Positions 16,618 to 24,687 of a stretch of 64,000 bases of DNA are shown piece by piece; position 1 is the stretch's first letter, and the number at the start of each line of letters is the position of its first letter. The DNA lies in NCBI GenBank assembly GCA_910585455.1, contig CAJUEL010000021.1, forward strand, positions 1 to 64,000, read 5' to 3'. A program made the translations under genes and the position numbers. The stretch is from an uncultured Eisenbergiella sp. GTDB lineage: Bacteria; Bacillota; Clostridia; Lachnospirales; Lachnospiraceae. The notes beneath the pieces were generated by a model, which worked only from the letters and a program-made list of their open reading frames with translations, was not told the origin of the DNA and made no database searches.

Positions 16618-17811
16618 CTACGCCTGCCGCACAAGCGCATAGGTCTGTCTTGCAATTGCCAGTTCCTCATTGGTGGGAATCACGAGAACTTTGGTAAGGG
16701 ACTCTGGCGTAGTGATGATCGTTTCACAGCCGCGCTTCTGATTTGCTTCCTCATCCAGCGTGATGCCCAGGTATCCCAGATAGGAATTGCAGATCATGCC
16801 GCGCACGGACGCGCTGTTTTCTCCCACGCCCGCTGTAAAGCAGATGGCATCCACGCCGTTCATGGCGGCGGCGTAGGCGCCGATATATTTTGCCGTGCGC
16901 AGCGCAAACGCGTGCAGCGCCCTTTCCCCTTCCAAAGACCCATTCTCCAGATCCCGGAAATCAGAGGAAAGTCCGCCGGAAATGCCCAGCACACCGGATT
17001 CCTTATTCAAAATGCTCATAATTTCACCGATGGATTTGTCCTCCTTGTCGGCGATAAACTGTATCACCGCCGGATCCAGATCACCGCTTCTGGTGCCCAT
17101 GATCAGGCCTTCCAGCGGCGTCATTCCCATGGAGGTATCCACACATTTGCCATTGCGCACGGCGGACACAGACGCGCCGTTGCCCAGATGGCAGACAATC
17201 AATTTCAATTCTTCATATGACCTGCCAAGCAGGGCTGCCGCCCTGTGCGATACATAATCGTGGCTGGTCCCGTGAAAACCGTATCTTCGGATTTTATATT
17301 TTTCGTAGTAGCGGTAGGGAATCGCATACAAATATGCTTCCTCCGGCATGGTCTGATGGAATGCCGTATCAAATACGGCAACCATGGGCACGCCGGGCAT
17401 CAATGCCTCACAGGCCTCCACACCGGTCAGGTTCGCCGGATTGTGTAAGGGCGCCAGATCACTGCACGCCCGGATCGCTTCCTTCACCGCCGGCGTGATC
17501 ACGGTCGCCTGCGCAAAAGCCTCTCCGCCGTGCACAATGCGGTGTCCCACCGCGCCGATCTGCCCAAGGTCCGCTAAAACGCCGGTCCCTTCATCGGTCA
17601 GCGCATCCAGCACAAGCTGGATTGCCGTCTTATGGTCAGGCATGGAAACCTCCCGCACAACCTTCTCCCCATCCCCTGGAAAAAAGGTGATGCGGCTGCC
17701 GCTGATACCAATTCTCTCACATAATCCCCTGGCTGTCAATTCCTCAGTTTCCGCATCAATTAATTGGAATTTCAGGGAAGAGCTTCCACAGTTGATTACC
17801 AGTATATTCAT
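16618..17811 (-). CDS. ackA: Acetate kinase
   Basis: A 397-residue ASKHA-fold kinase that makes ATP and acetate from acetyl phosphate. The N-terminus MNILVINCGSSSLKFQL and the blocks GFHGTSH and HLGNGAS are diagnostic. It follows pta after 25 bases, giving the standard pta-ackA order of acetate-producing fermenters. Length is that of the family. Confidence 0.98.
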   Translation of the reverse strand: MNILVINCGSSSLKFQLIDAETEELTARGLCERIGISGSRITFFPGDGEKVVREVSMPDHKTAIQLVLDALTDEGTGVLADLGQIGAVGHRIVHGGEAFAQATVITPAVKEAIRACSDLAPLHNPANLTGVEACEALMPGVPMVAVFDTAFHQTMPEEAYLYAIPYRYYEKYKIRRYGFHGTSHDYVSHRAAALLGRSYEELKLIVCHLGNGASVSAVRNGKCVDTSMGMTPLEGLIMGTRSGDLDPAVIQFIADKEDKSIGEIMSILNKESGVLGISGGLSSDFRDLENGSLEGERALHAFALRTAKYIGAYAAAMNGVDAICFTAGVGENSASVRGMICNSYLGYLGITLDEEANQKRGCETIITTPESLTKVLVIPTNEELAIARQTYALVRQA

Positions 17812-17836
17812 TTCAAACGCTCTCCTTTTGGCAGTT

Positions 17837-18838
17837 TTACATCAGCTGTGCCTGCACCGCCGTCAGCGCCACGACGCCCACGATATCCTCCCAGGAGCAG
17901 CCCCTGGACAGGTCGTTTACAGGCTTTGCTATGCCCTGCAGCATCGGTCCGTAGGCTTCCGCCTTCCCCAGCCGCTGCACCAGCTTATAGCCGATATTAC
18001 CGCAATCCAGATTCGGGAAAATCAGCACGTTCGCCTTGCCTGCCACCTCGCTGCCGGGCGCTTTGGACTTCGCCACGCTGGGCACCAGCGCCGCATCTGT
18101 CTGCAGCTCACCGTCCAGCGTCAGGGACGGATACTGCTCATGGGCGATCCGTACCGCCTCTGTCACCTTGTCCACCAGCGGATGCTTCGCGCTTCCCTTC
18201 GTGGAATGGGAAAGCATCGCGATGATGGGCTTCGCGCCCACCAGGGTTTTAAAGCTCTTGGCGCTGGTGTCCGCGATCGCCGCCAGCTCCTCCGCCGTAG
18301 GGTCCTGATTCAGACCGCAGTCCGCGAACAGAAAGGTTCCCTTTTCCCCAAATACGCAGTCAGGCACATCCATGATGAAAAAGCCGGATACCAGCTTCAC
18401 GCCGGGCGCTGTTTTTAAAATCTGCAGGGCGGGACGCAAGGTGTCCGCCGTCGCATGGCAGGCTCCTGCCACCATGCCGTCCGCATCGTTCGCCTTTACC
18501 ATCACAACGCCGAAGGTGAGGCTGTCCTTTAAAAGAATCTCCCTCGCCTTCTCCGGTGTCATTCCCTTATTCTTGCGGGTTTCGTACAAAAGCTCTACAT
18601 ATTCCTCAAGCTTATCACAGTTGTTGGGATCCACCACGGTTACACCGTCCAGATCAAGCTCCAGCCAGCCGGCGCCATCCATGATCTTTTCTTCGTTCCC
18701 GATCATGACGACTTTGGCAATTCCTTCCTGCAAAATATGTGCCGCCGCAATCAATGTCCTTCTGTCACTGGTTTCCGGCAGCACGATGGTCTTTTTGTCA
18801 GCCCTCGCCTTCTCCTTGATGATGTCGATATAAGACAT
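17837..18838 (-). CDS. pta: Phosphate acetyltransferase
   Basis: A 333-residue short-form phosphotransacetylase converting acetyl-CoA and phosphate to acetyl phosphate. The ends are typical (MSYIDIIKEKARADKKTIVL; VVALTAVQAQLM) and no regulatory N-terminal domain is present, as usual for clostridia. First gene of the pta-ackA operon, read from a promoter at 18957-18984. Confidence 0.97.
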   Translation of the reverse strand: MSYIDIIKEKARADKKTIVLPETSDRRTLIAAAHILQEGIAKVVMIGNEEKIMDGAGWLELDLDGVTVVDPNNCDKLEEYVELLYETRKNKGMTPEKAREILLKDSLTFGVVMVKANDADGMVAGACHATADTLRPALQILKTAPGVKLVSGFFIMDVPDCVFGEKGTFLFADCGLNQDPTAEELAAIADTSAKSFKTLVGAKPIIAMLSHSTKGSAKHPLVDKVTEAVRIAHEQYPSLTLDGELQTDAALVPSVAKSKAPGSEVAGKANVLIFPNLDCGNIGYKLVQRLGKAEAYGPMLQGIAKPVNDLSRGCSWEDIVGVVALTAVQAQLM

Positions 18839-18956
18839 AGTCCCTGTGCTCCTTTCCCGTTGTTTTTATTCAAACACATGCCTTCTGCCACGCCAAAAGC
18901 CTGATGAAACGCGGCATTTTCTCTTTCCGTCTGCCACATGGTTTGTCACTACTTAC

Positions 18957-18984
18957 ATTATATCATTTTATCAATGATTCACAA
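18957..18984 (-). promoter_or_regulatory. Promoter for pta-ackA
   Basis: Minus-strand TTGTGA (18979-18984), 16 bases, TATAAT (18957-18962). It gives a leader of about 110 bases before the pta start codon. It begins only about 40 bases from palindrome A2. Confidence 0.65.
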
Positions 18985-19023
18985 GGAATTTTTCCGGAAA
19001 ATATTGTATAAAATGTTGCACAT

Positions 19024-19340
19024 GTTACTTTTCGTGGAGGGAGAAAGGCCGGGCAGGGGGACAGCGGAGGGAGGGCGGACAGATGGAGGACACAGGATGT
19101 TTCCGGCCGCTTTATCCGGAGTGGAGAAATTCCCAAAATGGCAGGATATTCCTGGGGCAGGGGGCAAAACTGTCTGAACGCAGTGAGTTTTTTTGCCCCC
19201 TGGCCCGTTCAGGAATAGCCGGTCATTTTGTGGAATTTCCCGCTCCGGATAACGCGGCCGGAAACATCCTGTGTCCTCCACCTGTCCGTCCTCCCTCCGC
19301 TGTCCTCCTGCCCGGCCTTTCTCCCTCCACGAAAAGTAAC
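19024..19340. repeat. Long intergenic palindrome, family A, copy A2
   Basis: Left arm begins GTTACTTTTCGTGGAGGGAG, and the right arm ends with its reverse complement; the arms are about 130 bases each. The tip (19165-19195) carries CTGTCTGAACGCAGTGAGTT, the reverse complement of the tip in A1 and A3. Inner arm segments (GTTTCCGG, TATCCGGAG, GAAATTCC, AAAAT-GCAGGATATTCCT) are shared with A3. Both strands have spurious ORFs because of the symmetry. It fills the gap between pta and pfk, which otherwise holds the pta promoter and the pfk terminator. Confidence 0.88.
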
Positions 19341-19350
19341 CGCACATGTT

Positions 19351-19385
19351 GAAAAAAGTGCACGCTCTGCGCGTGCACTCTTTTG
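19351..19385. terminator. Terminator of the phosphofructokinase gene
   Basis: A GTGCACGC...GCGTGCAC stem flanked by AAAAAA on the left and CTTTTG on the right, so on the minus strand the stem is followed by TTTTTT. Lies 40-75 bases after the pfk stop. Confidence 0.85.
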
Positions 19386-19425
19386 TCTTCTTCCTGTTAC
19401 TGATCATGGAGCAATCAGTAATATC

Positions 19426-20655
19426 TTATTTTCTGACCAGATGTCTGGGCAGGCCGTTCACGAAGAGCGGCATCAGCTCGCCCATGATCAGCGGACGTGC
19501 ATATTTCTCATAGCCTTCGTTTAAGCTGCAGCCATCCTCGCCGATCCATTCCGCGGGAACGGGTCTTTCCACATTGGCGATAGCGTGAATATCGTAGGCG
19601 CTGGTGCCGCACTGGTAAGGATCGTCGCCGTTTCTGTCCAGTGTGATCATCATGCCGGTCTTGCCAGCCTCTGCAGCCATAACCGCGTCGTGCCCTACCT
19701 GGAAGGCTTCATTGATATCGGTCAGGGAAGCCAGATGGGTCGCCGCTCTCTGCAGGGTGGAAAATTCGATCGCACGGGTCTTTAAGCCGGTCTCAGCCGC
19801 GATCTTCTGCGCCAGGAATGCCGCCGTACCGCTCAGCTGCTTGTGACCAAAGGCATCAACCGCAACGTTCTCGTTTGCCAGCTCACATACAAAGCGTCCG
19901 TCCGCAATGTGAACGCCCTCGGATACCGCAATCACGACGGAGGATTTAGTCGCCGCCAGATGCTTCACCTTCTCCATAAAAGCGTCAATGTCGAACACGG
20001 TCTCGGGCAGGTAAATCGCATCACAGCCTTCACAGTCATCGCCCTTTGCCAGCGCTGCGGCTGCGGTCAGCCAGCCTGCATGACGGCCCATGATCTCCAC
20101 GATGCAGATGGTGGGCTTCTTCGCGCCGAAGGACGCGTTGTCACGGATGACTTCCTTTAAGGAAGCGGCGATATATTTGGCGGCAGAGCCATAGCCGGGG
20201 CAATGGTCCGTGATCGGCAGGTCATTGTCGATGGTCTTGGGCACGCCCATAAATCTCTGGGGCTTATTGTGCGCAGCCGCATAATCGGACAGCATCTTCA
20301 CGGTGTCCATGGAATCGTTGCCGCCCGCATAAAACAGGCATTCGATGTCATGCTTTTCCATGATCTCAAATACCTTCTCATATACATCCTCATGTCCCTC
20401 GATCTTGGGCATTTTGAAACGGCAGGAGCCCAGAAATGCGGAGGGTGTCCTCTTTAACATTTCAATGCCGGTGGGATCATCCAGATATTCGCCAAGATCG
20501 ATCATCTTGTCCTCTAAAAATCCCTCAATGCCGTGCACCATGCCGTATACCTTGTTCACGCCCAGCTTCTTTGCCGCAGCAAAAACACCCGCTACGGAGG
20601 AGTTGATCACGGCTGTAGGGCCGCCGGACTGTCCAACTACAATGTTTCCTTTCAT
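19426..20655 (-). CDS. 6-phosphofructokinase, predicted pyrophosphate-dependent
   Basis: A 409-residue phosphofructokinase of glycolysis. Two signature positions point to PPi rather than ATP as phosphate donor: GGNDS (residues 111-115) carries Asp where ATP enzymes have the second Gly of GGDGS, and PKTIDND (139-145) carries Lys where ATP enzymes have Gly. Both are known specificity residues of the PFKA family. ATG at 20655 has AAAGGAGAT ahead; 37 further open codons are ignored. It stands alone between its promoter at 20738 and a strong terminator. Confidence 0.92.
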   Translation of the reverse strand: MKGNIVVGQSGGPTAVINSSVAGVFAAAKKLGVNKVYGMVHGIEGFLEDKMIDLGEYLDDPTGIEMLKRTPSAFLGSCRFKMPKIEGHEDVYEKVFEIMEKHDIECLFYAGGNDSMDTVKMLSDYAAAHNKPQRFMGVPKTIDNDLPITDHCPGYGSAAKYIAASLKEVIRDNASFGAKKPTICIVEIMGRHAGWLTAAAALAKGDDCEGCDAIYLPETVFDIDAFMEKVKHLAATKSSVVIAVSEGVHIADGRFVCELANENVAVDAFGHKQLSGTAAFLAQKIAAETGLKTRAIEFSTLQRAATHLASLTDINEAFQVGHDAVMAAEAGKTGMMITLDRNGDDPYQCGTSAYDIHAIANVERPVPAEWIGEDGCSLNEGYEKYARPLIMGELMPLFVNGLPRHLVRK

Positions 20656-20737
20656 GTTCCTTATCTCCTTTTTGTAAAATGTTATTTCTGCATCCTCCTT
20701 TACCAGGCGGCTGCATGTTTTCCCCTGTTCCTTAAGC

Positions 20738-20766
20738 AGTATAGCAGATTCCCTTTTTTCTGGCAA
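20738..20766 (-). promoter_or_regulatory. Promoter for the phosphofructokinase gene
   Basis: Minus-strand TTGCCA (20761-20766), 17 bases, TATACT (20738-20743), about 75 bases before the first transcribed codon. Confidence 0.7.
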
Positions 20767-20842
20767 GGGGTATCCGGCGGCTTTTATGGCAAATTGGAGG
20801 GGGACCGGGCACTGTCATGCATCAGGCGTTTGACAATGCCAC

Positions 20843-20976
20843 GCCCCGGCGGCGCAATATTCCCTCGTCGCCACGCTTGCGCTCTGTGAAAAACGCAGCA
20901 GTGCTAAGCTCGATGGGACCTCGCTAAGCACTGGCGTTTTTCAAAGGGCTCCTCGCGGAATATTGCGCCGCCGGGG
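20843..20976. repeat. Long intergenic palindrome, family B, copy B1
   Basis: GCCCCGGCGGCGCAATATT pairs with AATATTGCGCCGCCGGGGC. An asymmetric internal loop follows, then GAAAAACGC/GCGTTTTTC and CAGTGCT/AGCACTG stems close on a small loop. The sequence is nearly identical to B2 at 51293-51427; the differences include a paired change in the outer stem (GCGCAATATT/AATATTGCGC here, CACAATATT/AATATTGTG there). The conserved tip is also in B3. It lies between pfk and the Ca/Na antiporter; nothing else is seen in that gap beyond the pfk promoter. Confidence 0.88.
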
Positions 20977-21124
20977 CTGGTTTTCTAACGCGCTGAAAGA
21001 GGTCCGGTTCTTATAGTGTATTCCTTTGCTCCGTGAGTTAATGTCATTTCATTTGGTTTGGCGCAGTTCTCTTTATCCAACGCCAGGCGGAGTGATATTG
21101 CCCTGTGAAAAAACGGGCAGAGGC

Positions 21125-22066
21125 TCAGGCGGCAAAGGAGGCGGCGCAGTATGCGACGTAGATGCAAAGCAGGGCGACACCCTGTATGCGGGAGGATTTT
21201 TTCCGGAACAGGATGGGCACGATCAGCACTGCCATCACAAGAAGGGCCAGCGGCATGTCCACCCGGACGGTCTGGGCCTCCAGCGGAATCCCTGCCACCG
21301 CGGCGGGAATGCCGATCACCAGAAGCATGTTCAGAAGATTGGCGCCGATCACGTTGCCCAGTCCCACATTGCCATAGCCCTTTACCAGGGACATGACGGA
21401 AGTCACAAGCTCCGGCAGGGAGGTTCCCAGCGCGATGAAGGTGACCGCGATCACCCGCTCGGGCACGCCCAGCGCCTGGGCGATCAAAATGCCGTTGTCC
21501 ACCAGAAGGTTTGCGCCCACATAGAGAAGCGCCGCGCAGACGACCAGAATCAAAAGCTGCTTCGGAATAGAAACCTCCGCCGCCGTATGATCCTCTTCTT
21601 CATCGTCCCCCTCCTTCGAGGAGCGTTTGATGTTGAGCCACGCATACAGGATGAACGCTACCAGCAGGGCGATGCCGACAGGCCTTGCGAACTGTCCCGT
21701 CATAGCGCCGGTAAGAATCAATCCCACAATCGTGAAAAAGAAAAACGCGCCTCTCCACAGCAGGGAGGAAGCCTCCACCTTTTTGGACGGGCGGATCGTC
21801 TGTGTCAGTCCCGCGATCAGCGCCGTATTGCAGATGATAGAACCAAAGGCGTTTCCCGCCGCGATCGCCGCAGAACCGTCAAAGGCTGCCGTCGTGGAAA
21901 CCAGGATCTCCGGCAGCGTGGTGCCCAGACTGACGATCGTCGCGCCCACCACAATCTGCGGAATGCCCATCTTCTTTGCGATTGCCACCGCCGCGTCCAC
22001 CAGCCGGTCGCCTCCCAGACAGATCAACACCAGTCCCAGCACAAACAAAAGCACTACAGATGTCAT
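21125..22066 (-). CDS. Calcium/sodium antiporter (CaCA family, YrbG type)
   Basis: A 313-residue inner membrane cation exchanger with ten to eleven helices. Both alpha repeats are present: GATIVSLGTTLPEI in the first half and FIALGTSLPELVTS in the second, with the acidic residues that bind Ca2+. An acidic loop (KEGDDEEEDH) joins the halves. A yybP-ykoY-like riboswitch at 22303-22441 precedes the gene on the same strand, which suggests control by Mn2+ and a possible role in metal export. It is separated from the riboswitch by a composite repeat region. Confidence 0.9.
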   Translation of the reverse strand: MTSVVLLFVLGLVLICLGGDRLVDAAVAIAKKMGIPQIVVGATIVSLGTTLPEILVSTTAAFDGSAAIAAGNAFGSIICNTALIAGLTQTIRPSKKVEASSLLWRGAFFFFTIVGLILTGAMTGQFARPVGIALLVAFILYAWLNIKRSSKEGDDEEEDHTAAEVSIPKQLLILVVCAALLYVGANLLVDNGILIAQALGVPERVIAVTFIALGTSLPELVTSVMSLVKGYGNVGLGNVIGANLLNMLLVIGIPAAVAGIPLEAQTVRVDMPLALLVMAVLIVPILFRKKSSRIQGVALLCIYVAYCAASFAA

Positions 22067-22120
22067 GTTTTTTCCTCACTTTCTCTTTTTGAGTATCGGC
22101 AGGAAATGCGCTGTCCATTC

Positions 22121-22254
22121 GTAACAGTTCAGCCTGGGCTGAACTATTACCGCATTCGCCCATGAAAATCGCTCCGCGATGGGGCGAATGCCTGCTACCG
22201 GCACGATTTCTCACGGTCTGTGCGGTGAACGCGCAGACCTGGCTGAACTGTTAC
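22121..22254. repeat. Composite of three short hairpins, family C
   Basis: Three neighbouring inverted repeats: GTAACAGTTCAG/CTGAACTATTAC (22121-22150), CATTCGCCC/GGGCGAATG (22153-22190) and GGTCTGTGCG/CGCGCAGACC followed by CTGAACTGTTAC (22215-22254). The first and last are family C pieces in opposite orientation. It lies inside the leader of the antiporter gene, between the riboswitch terminator and the start codon. Confidence 0.65.
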
Positions 22255-22302
22255 GTCCATTCCTGCGTTTTGTTTTGATGTGTCGGCAATGGTCCTTTGT
22301 AT

Positions 22303-22441
22303 AAAAAAAGACCTCCGGCACATCTGATGCATGCGCCAAAAGTCTCGTACTTCCTGCAAATATGCTCCGGAAGTGTTCAGCCACGGTCAGTACCGGAGAT
22401 TGTTGGCTGAACCCTTATTACTACTCCCTTTTAACCTAAGG
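22303..22441 (-). promoter_or_regulatory. yybP-ykoY-like manganese riboswitch with terminator
   Basis: Reading the minus strand, AAAAGGGAGTAG opens the element and ACGAGACTTTTGGC closes it, matching the two conserved strands of the yybP-ykoY aptamer. GGTTAAAAG/CTTTTGGC can form the basal stem and GTTCAGCC/GGCTGAAC an inner stem. Directly after comes AGACTTTTGGC...GCCGGAGGTCT then TTTTTTT, an intrinsic terminator that shares bases with the basal stem. In known examples Mn2+ binding favours read-through. It controls the Ca/Na antiporter downstream. Confidence 0.75.
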
Positions 22442-22646
22442 AAAACTTTATCAGAAAAGAAGAAATCTGTCAACCGGAAAATATGGATTTCCACGACGGA
22501 TAAAGCATAACGATTGAGACCTGCCTGCGCTGTTGCGGTAAAAATAACAATTTACTACATGGCAAAGGTGAAAAAAGTCTGTTATACTAATTATTCAACG
22601 CAGCCGCCCGATACCCCGGTATCCGCGCGCCGCTGTATTTTCATTA

Positions 22647-22668
22647 TTATAAAACTCCCTTTTTGGAA
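22647..22668. repeat. Left inverted repeat flanking the GNAT gene
   Basis: TTATAAAACTCCCTTTTTGG then AA. Its near reverse complement TTCCGAAAAGGGAGTTATAA lies at 23275-23294, so the pair brackets the AT-rich GNAT gene. Confidence 0.5.
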
Positions 22669-22730
22669 TTGTGTATCTGTTACAAACGAATTATAATTGT
22701 TCTACAATCGAAATTTGAGGAGAAAGATAT

Positions 22731-23252
22731 ATGAACATCGTAGAAATTAAAAATGTGGAACGCAGCGACATTGATTTTCTATTTCAGCTTATGAATGACA
22801 CCAAAATAATGAAGGCATTAAATGAACCCCCAACGAGCAAAGAAGATTGGATTAAAGCAGTAAATTATTGGGAAAATGATGATGATGAGCTTGATTTCAT
22901 TATTTGGAATGACGATAAACAAATAGGCTGGTTTGCGTTTAATGGAGTACAGTCGCTTGATAAGATCGTATATTTGAAAATGGCCGCTATTTTACCTCAG
23001 TATCAGCATAAAGGAATTGGATCATATGTTCTACTCCAACTGTTGGAAGTAATGAAAAGAAAGGGCTTTGTTAAGGTCATTCTTTTTACTAATCAAGAAA
23101 ATGTGACGGCACAAAAGTGTTACCAGAAATGTGGATTTAGGATAATAGAAGAATTAACAGAAAAAATGTCGGATAATACTTTAGCCGTGCGATTCAAAAT
23201 GGAATGTGACTTATTGGGGAAAAGATTGATAACTTTCCTTAACGATTTATAG
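22731..23252 (+). CDS. GNAT family N-acetyltransferase
   Basis: A 173-residue single-domain acetyltransferase using acetyl-CoA. The CoA-binding motif A is visible as LPQYQHKGIGSYVLLQLLE (about residues 84-102), and NVTAQKCYQKCGF is the typical motif B ending. GAGGAGAAAG precedes the ATG. Substrate unknown; an amino group on a small molecule or protein. The gene is much richer in A and T than the MATE gene that follows and is flanked by an inverted repeat pair, so it may have arrived as a small unit. Confidence 0.88.
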   Translation: MNIVEIKNVERSDIDFLFQLMNDTKIMKALNEPPTSKEDWIKAVNYWENDDDELDFIIWNDDKQIGWFAFNGVQSLDKIVYLKMAAILPQYQHKGIGSYVLLQLLEVMKRKGFVKVILFTNQENVTAQKCYQKCGFRIIEELTEKMSDNTLAVRFKMECDLLGKRLITFLNDL

Positions 23253-23274
23253 AATAATTGATATAGAAACACTT

Positions 23275-23294
23275 TTCCGAAAAGGGAGTTATAA
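23275..23294. repeat. Right inverted repeat flanking the GNAT gene
   Basis: TTCCGAAAAGGGAGTTATAA, partner of 22647-22668. It ends 17 bases before the MATE start codon and so lies in that gene's leader. Confidence 0.5.
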
Positions 23295-23311
23295 AAACAG
23301 GAGTATCCGCC

Positions 23312-24682
23312 ATGCGCAATCAAAAACAAAAGATAACCGATCCTGCTGTCAATCAGATCACGGAGGGCGTGATCTGGAAGCAGCTTTTGCTGTTCTTTTT
23401 CCCGATTTTGTTCGGCACCTTTTTTCAACAGCTTTATAATACCACGGACGCCGTCATCGTGGGCAATTTTGTAGGGAAGGAGGCACTGGCTTCCGTGGGC
23501 GGTCCCGCCGCCACCATCATCAATCTGCTGGTGGGCTTTTTTATCGGGCTTTCCTCCGGCGCGACGGTCATCATTTCCCACCATTACGGCGCAAAGGATG
23601 ATGAACGGGTCAGCGATGCGGTCCATACCGCCATCGCCCTTTCTCTGGCAGGCGGCGCAATCGTCATGGTGATCGGCATCGGCATCTCCCGCATTGCCCT
23701 GGAGGCGATGCACACGCCGGCGGACATTCTGGAATTGTCTCTGACCTATATGAGAATTTATTTTGCAGGAACCATCCCTTCCATGATCTACAACATGGGA
23801 GCCGGCATCCTGCGGGCGATAGGCGACTCCAAACGTCCGCTGTATTTCCTGATCGCTTCCTGCTTTATCAATATCGTGTTGGACCTTCTGTTCGTTGTCG
23901 CGCTGCGCATGGGCGTTGCGGGTGTTGCCATTGCAACAATATTATCTCAGACGCTCTCCGCTCTCATGACGGTGATCGCCCTGCTGCGGACACAGGACAG
24001 CTATGCGCTGGTCCTTCAAAAAATCCGTTTCCACCGGCAGCTTTTCTTCAATATTATTAAAATCGGTCTGCCCGCAGGCGCACAGTCGGCGATGTATTCC
24101 ATCTCCAACCTGCTCATCCAGTCCTCCATCAATTCCTTCGGCACGGACACCGTCGCCGCCTGGACCGCCTACGGCAAGCTGGACGGCATGTTTTGGATGA
24201 TCATGGGCGCTTACGGCGTCTCCATCACCACCTTTGCCGGGCAGAATTTCGGCGCGGGAAAATTTGACCGCATCAAAAAGAGCGTTCATGTCTGCCTTGG
24301 GCTCGCCGCGGGCACCAGCCTGCTTTTGAGCTTTATCGTAGTGCGCTATAGCGGTACGCTGCTTTTGCTGTTCACACAGGATCAAACGGTGATTTCCATC
24401 TGCCAGGGCATGATCCGCGTGATCTCCCCCGCCTATATCACCTTTATCTGCATCGAAATTTTGTCCGGCGTCTGCCGGGGCTGCGGCGACGCCCTGTTTC
24501 CCACGCTGCTGACCTGCTTCGGCGTCTGTGTGCTGCGGATCGCCTGGATTTTTACCGTTGTTCCCCTCCGGCATGAGGTCTCGACGGTGGCTTTTTCCTA
24601 TCCGCTCACCTGGACGATCACATCCCTGCTTTTCATCATCTATTATAAAAAGGGAGGCTGGATGAAACACAGCACTCCCTGA
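23312..24682 (+). CDS. MATE family efflux transporter
   Basis: A 456-residue transporter with twelve predicted helices in two similar halves. It uses a Na+ or H+ gradient to export organic cations or drugs. The first half has NTTDAVIVGNFVG and the second AQSAMYSISNLLIQS, both typical of the MATE fold. ACAGGAG precedes the ATG. It converges with the flotillin gene, whose stop is five bases away, leaving almost no terminator space. Confidence 0.93.
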   Translation: MRNQKQKITDPAVNQITEGVIWKQLLLFFFPILFGTFFQQLYNTTDAVIVGNFVGKEALASVGGPAATIINLLVGFFIGLSSGATVIISHHYGAKDDERVSDAVHTAIALSLAGGAIVMVIGIGISRIALEAMHTPADILELSLTYMRIYFAGTIPSMIYNMGAGILRAIGDSKRPLYFLIASCFINIVLDLLFVVALRMGVAGVAIATILSQTLSALMTVIALLRTQDSYALVLQKIRFHRQLFFNIIKIGLPAGAQSAMYSISNLLIQSSINSFGTDTVAAWTAYGKLDGMFWMIMGAYGVSITTFAGQNFGAGKFDRIKKSVHVCLGLAAGTSLLLSFIVVRYSGTLLLLFTQDQTVISICQGMIRVISPAYITFICIEILSGVCRGCGDALFPTLLTCFGVCVLRIAWIFTVVPLRHEVSTVAFSYPLTWTITSLLFIIYYKKGGWMKHSTP

Positions 24683-24687
24683 GCTCT

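Noticed and set aside
18979..19407. 142-codon minus-strand ORF and plus-strand partner
   Set aside because: Product of palindrome A2 symmetry; the same peptide-like strings appear in both directions.
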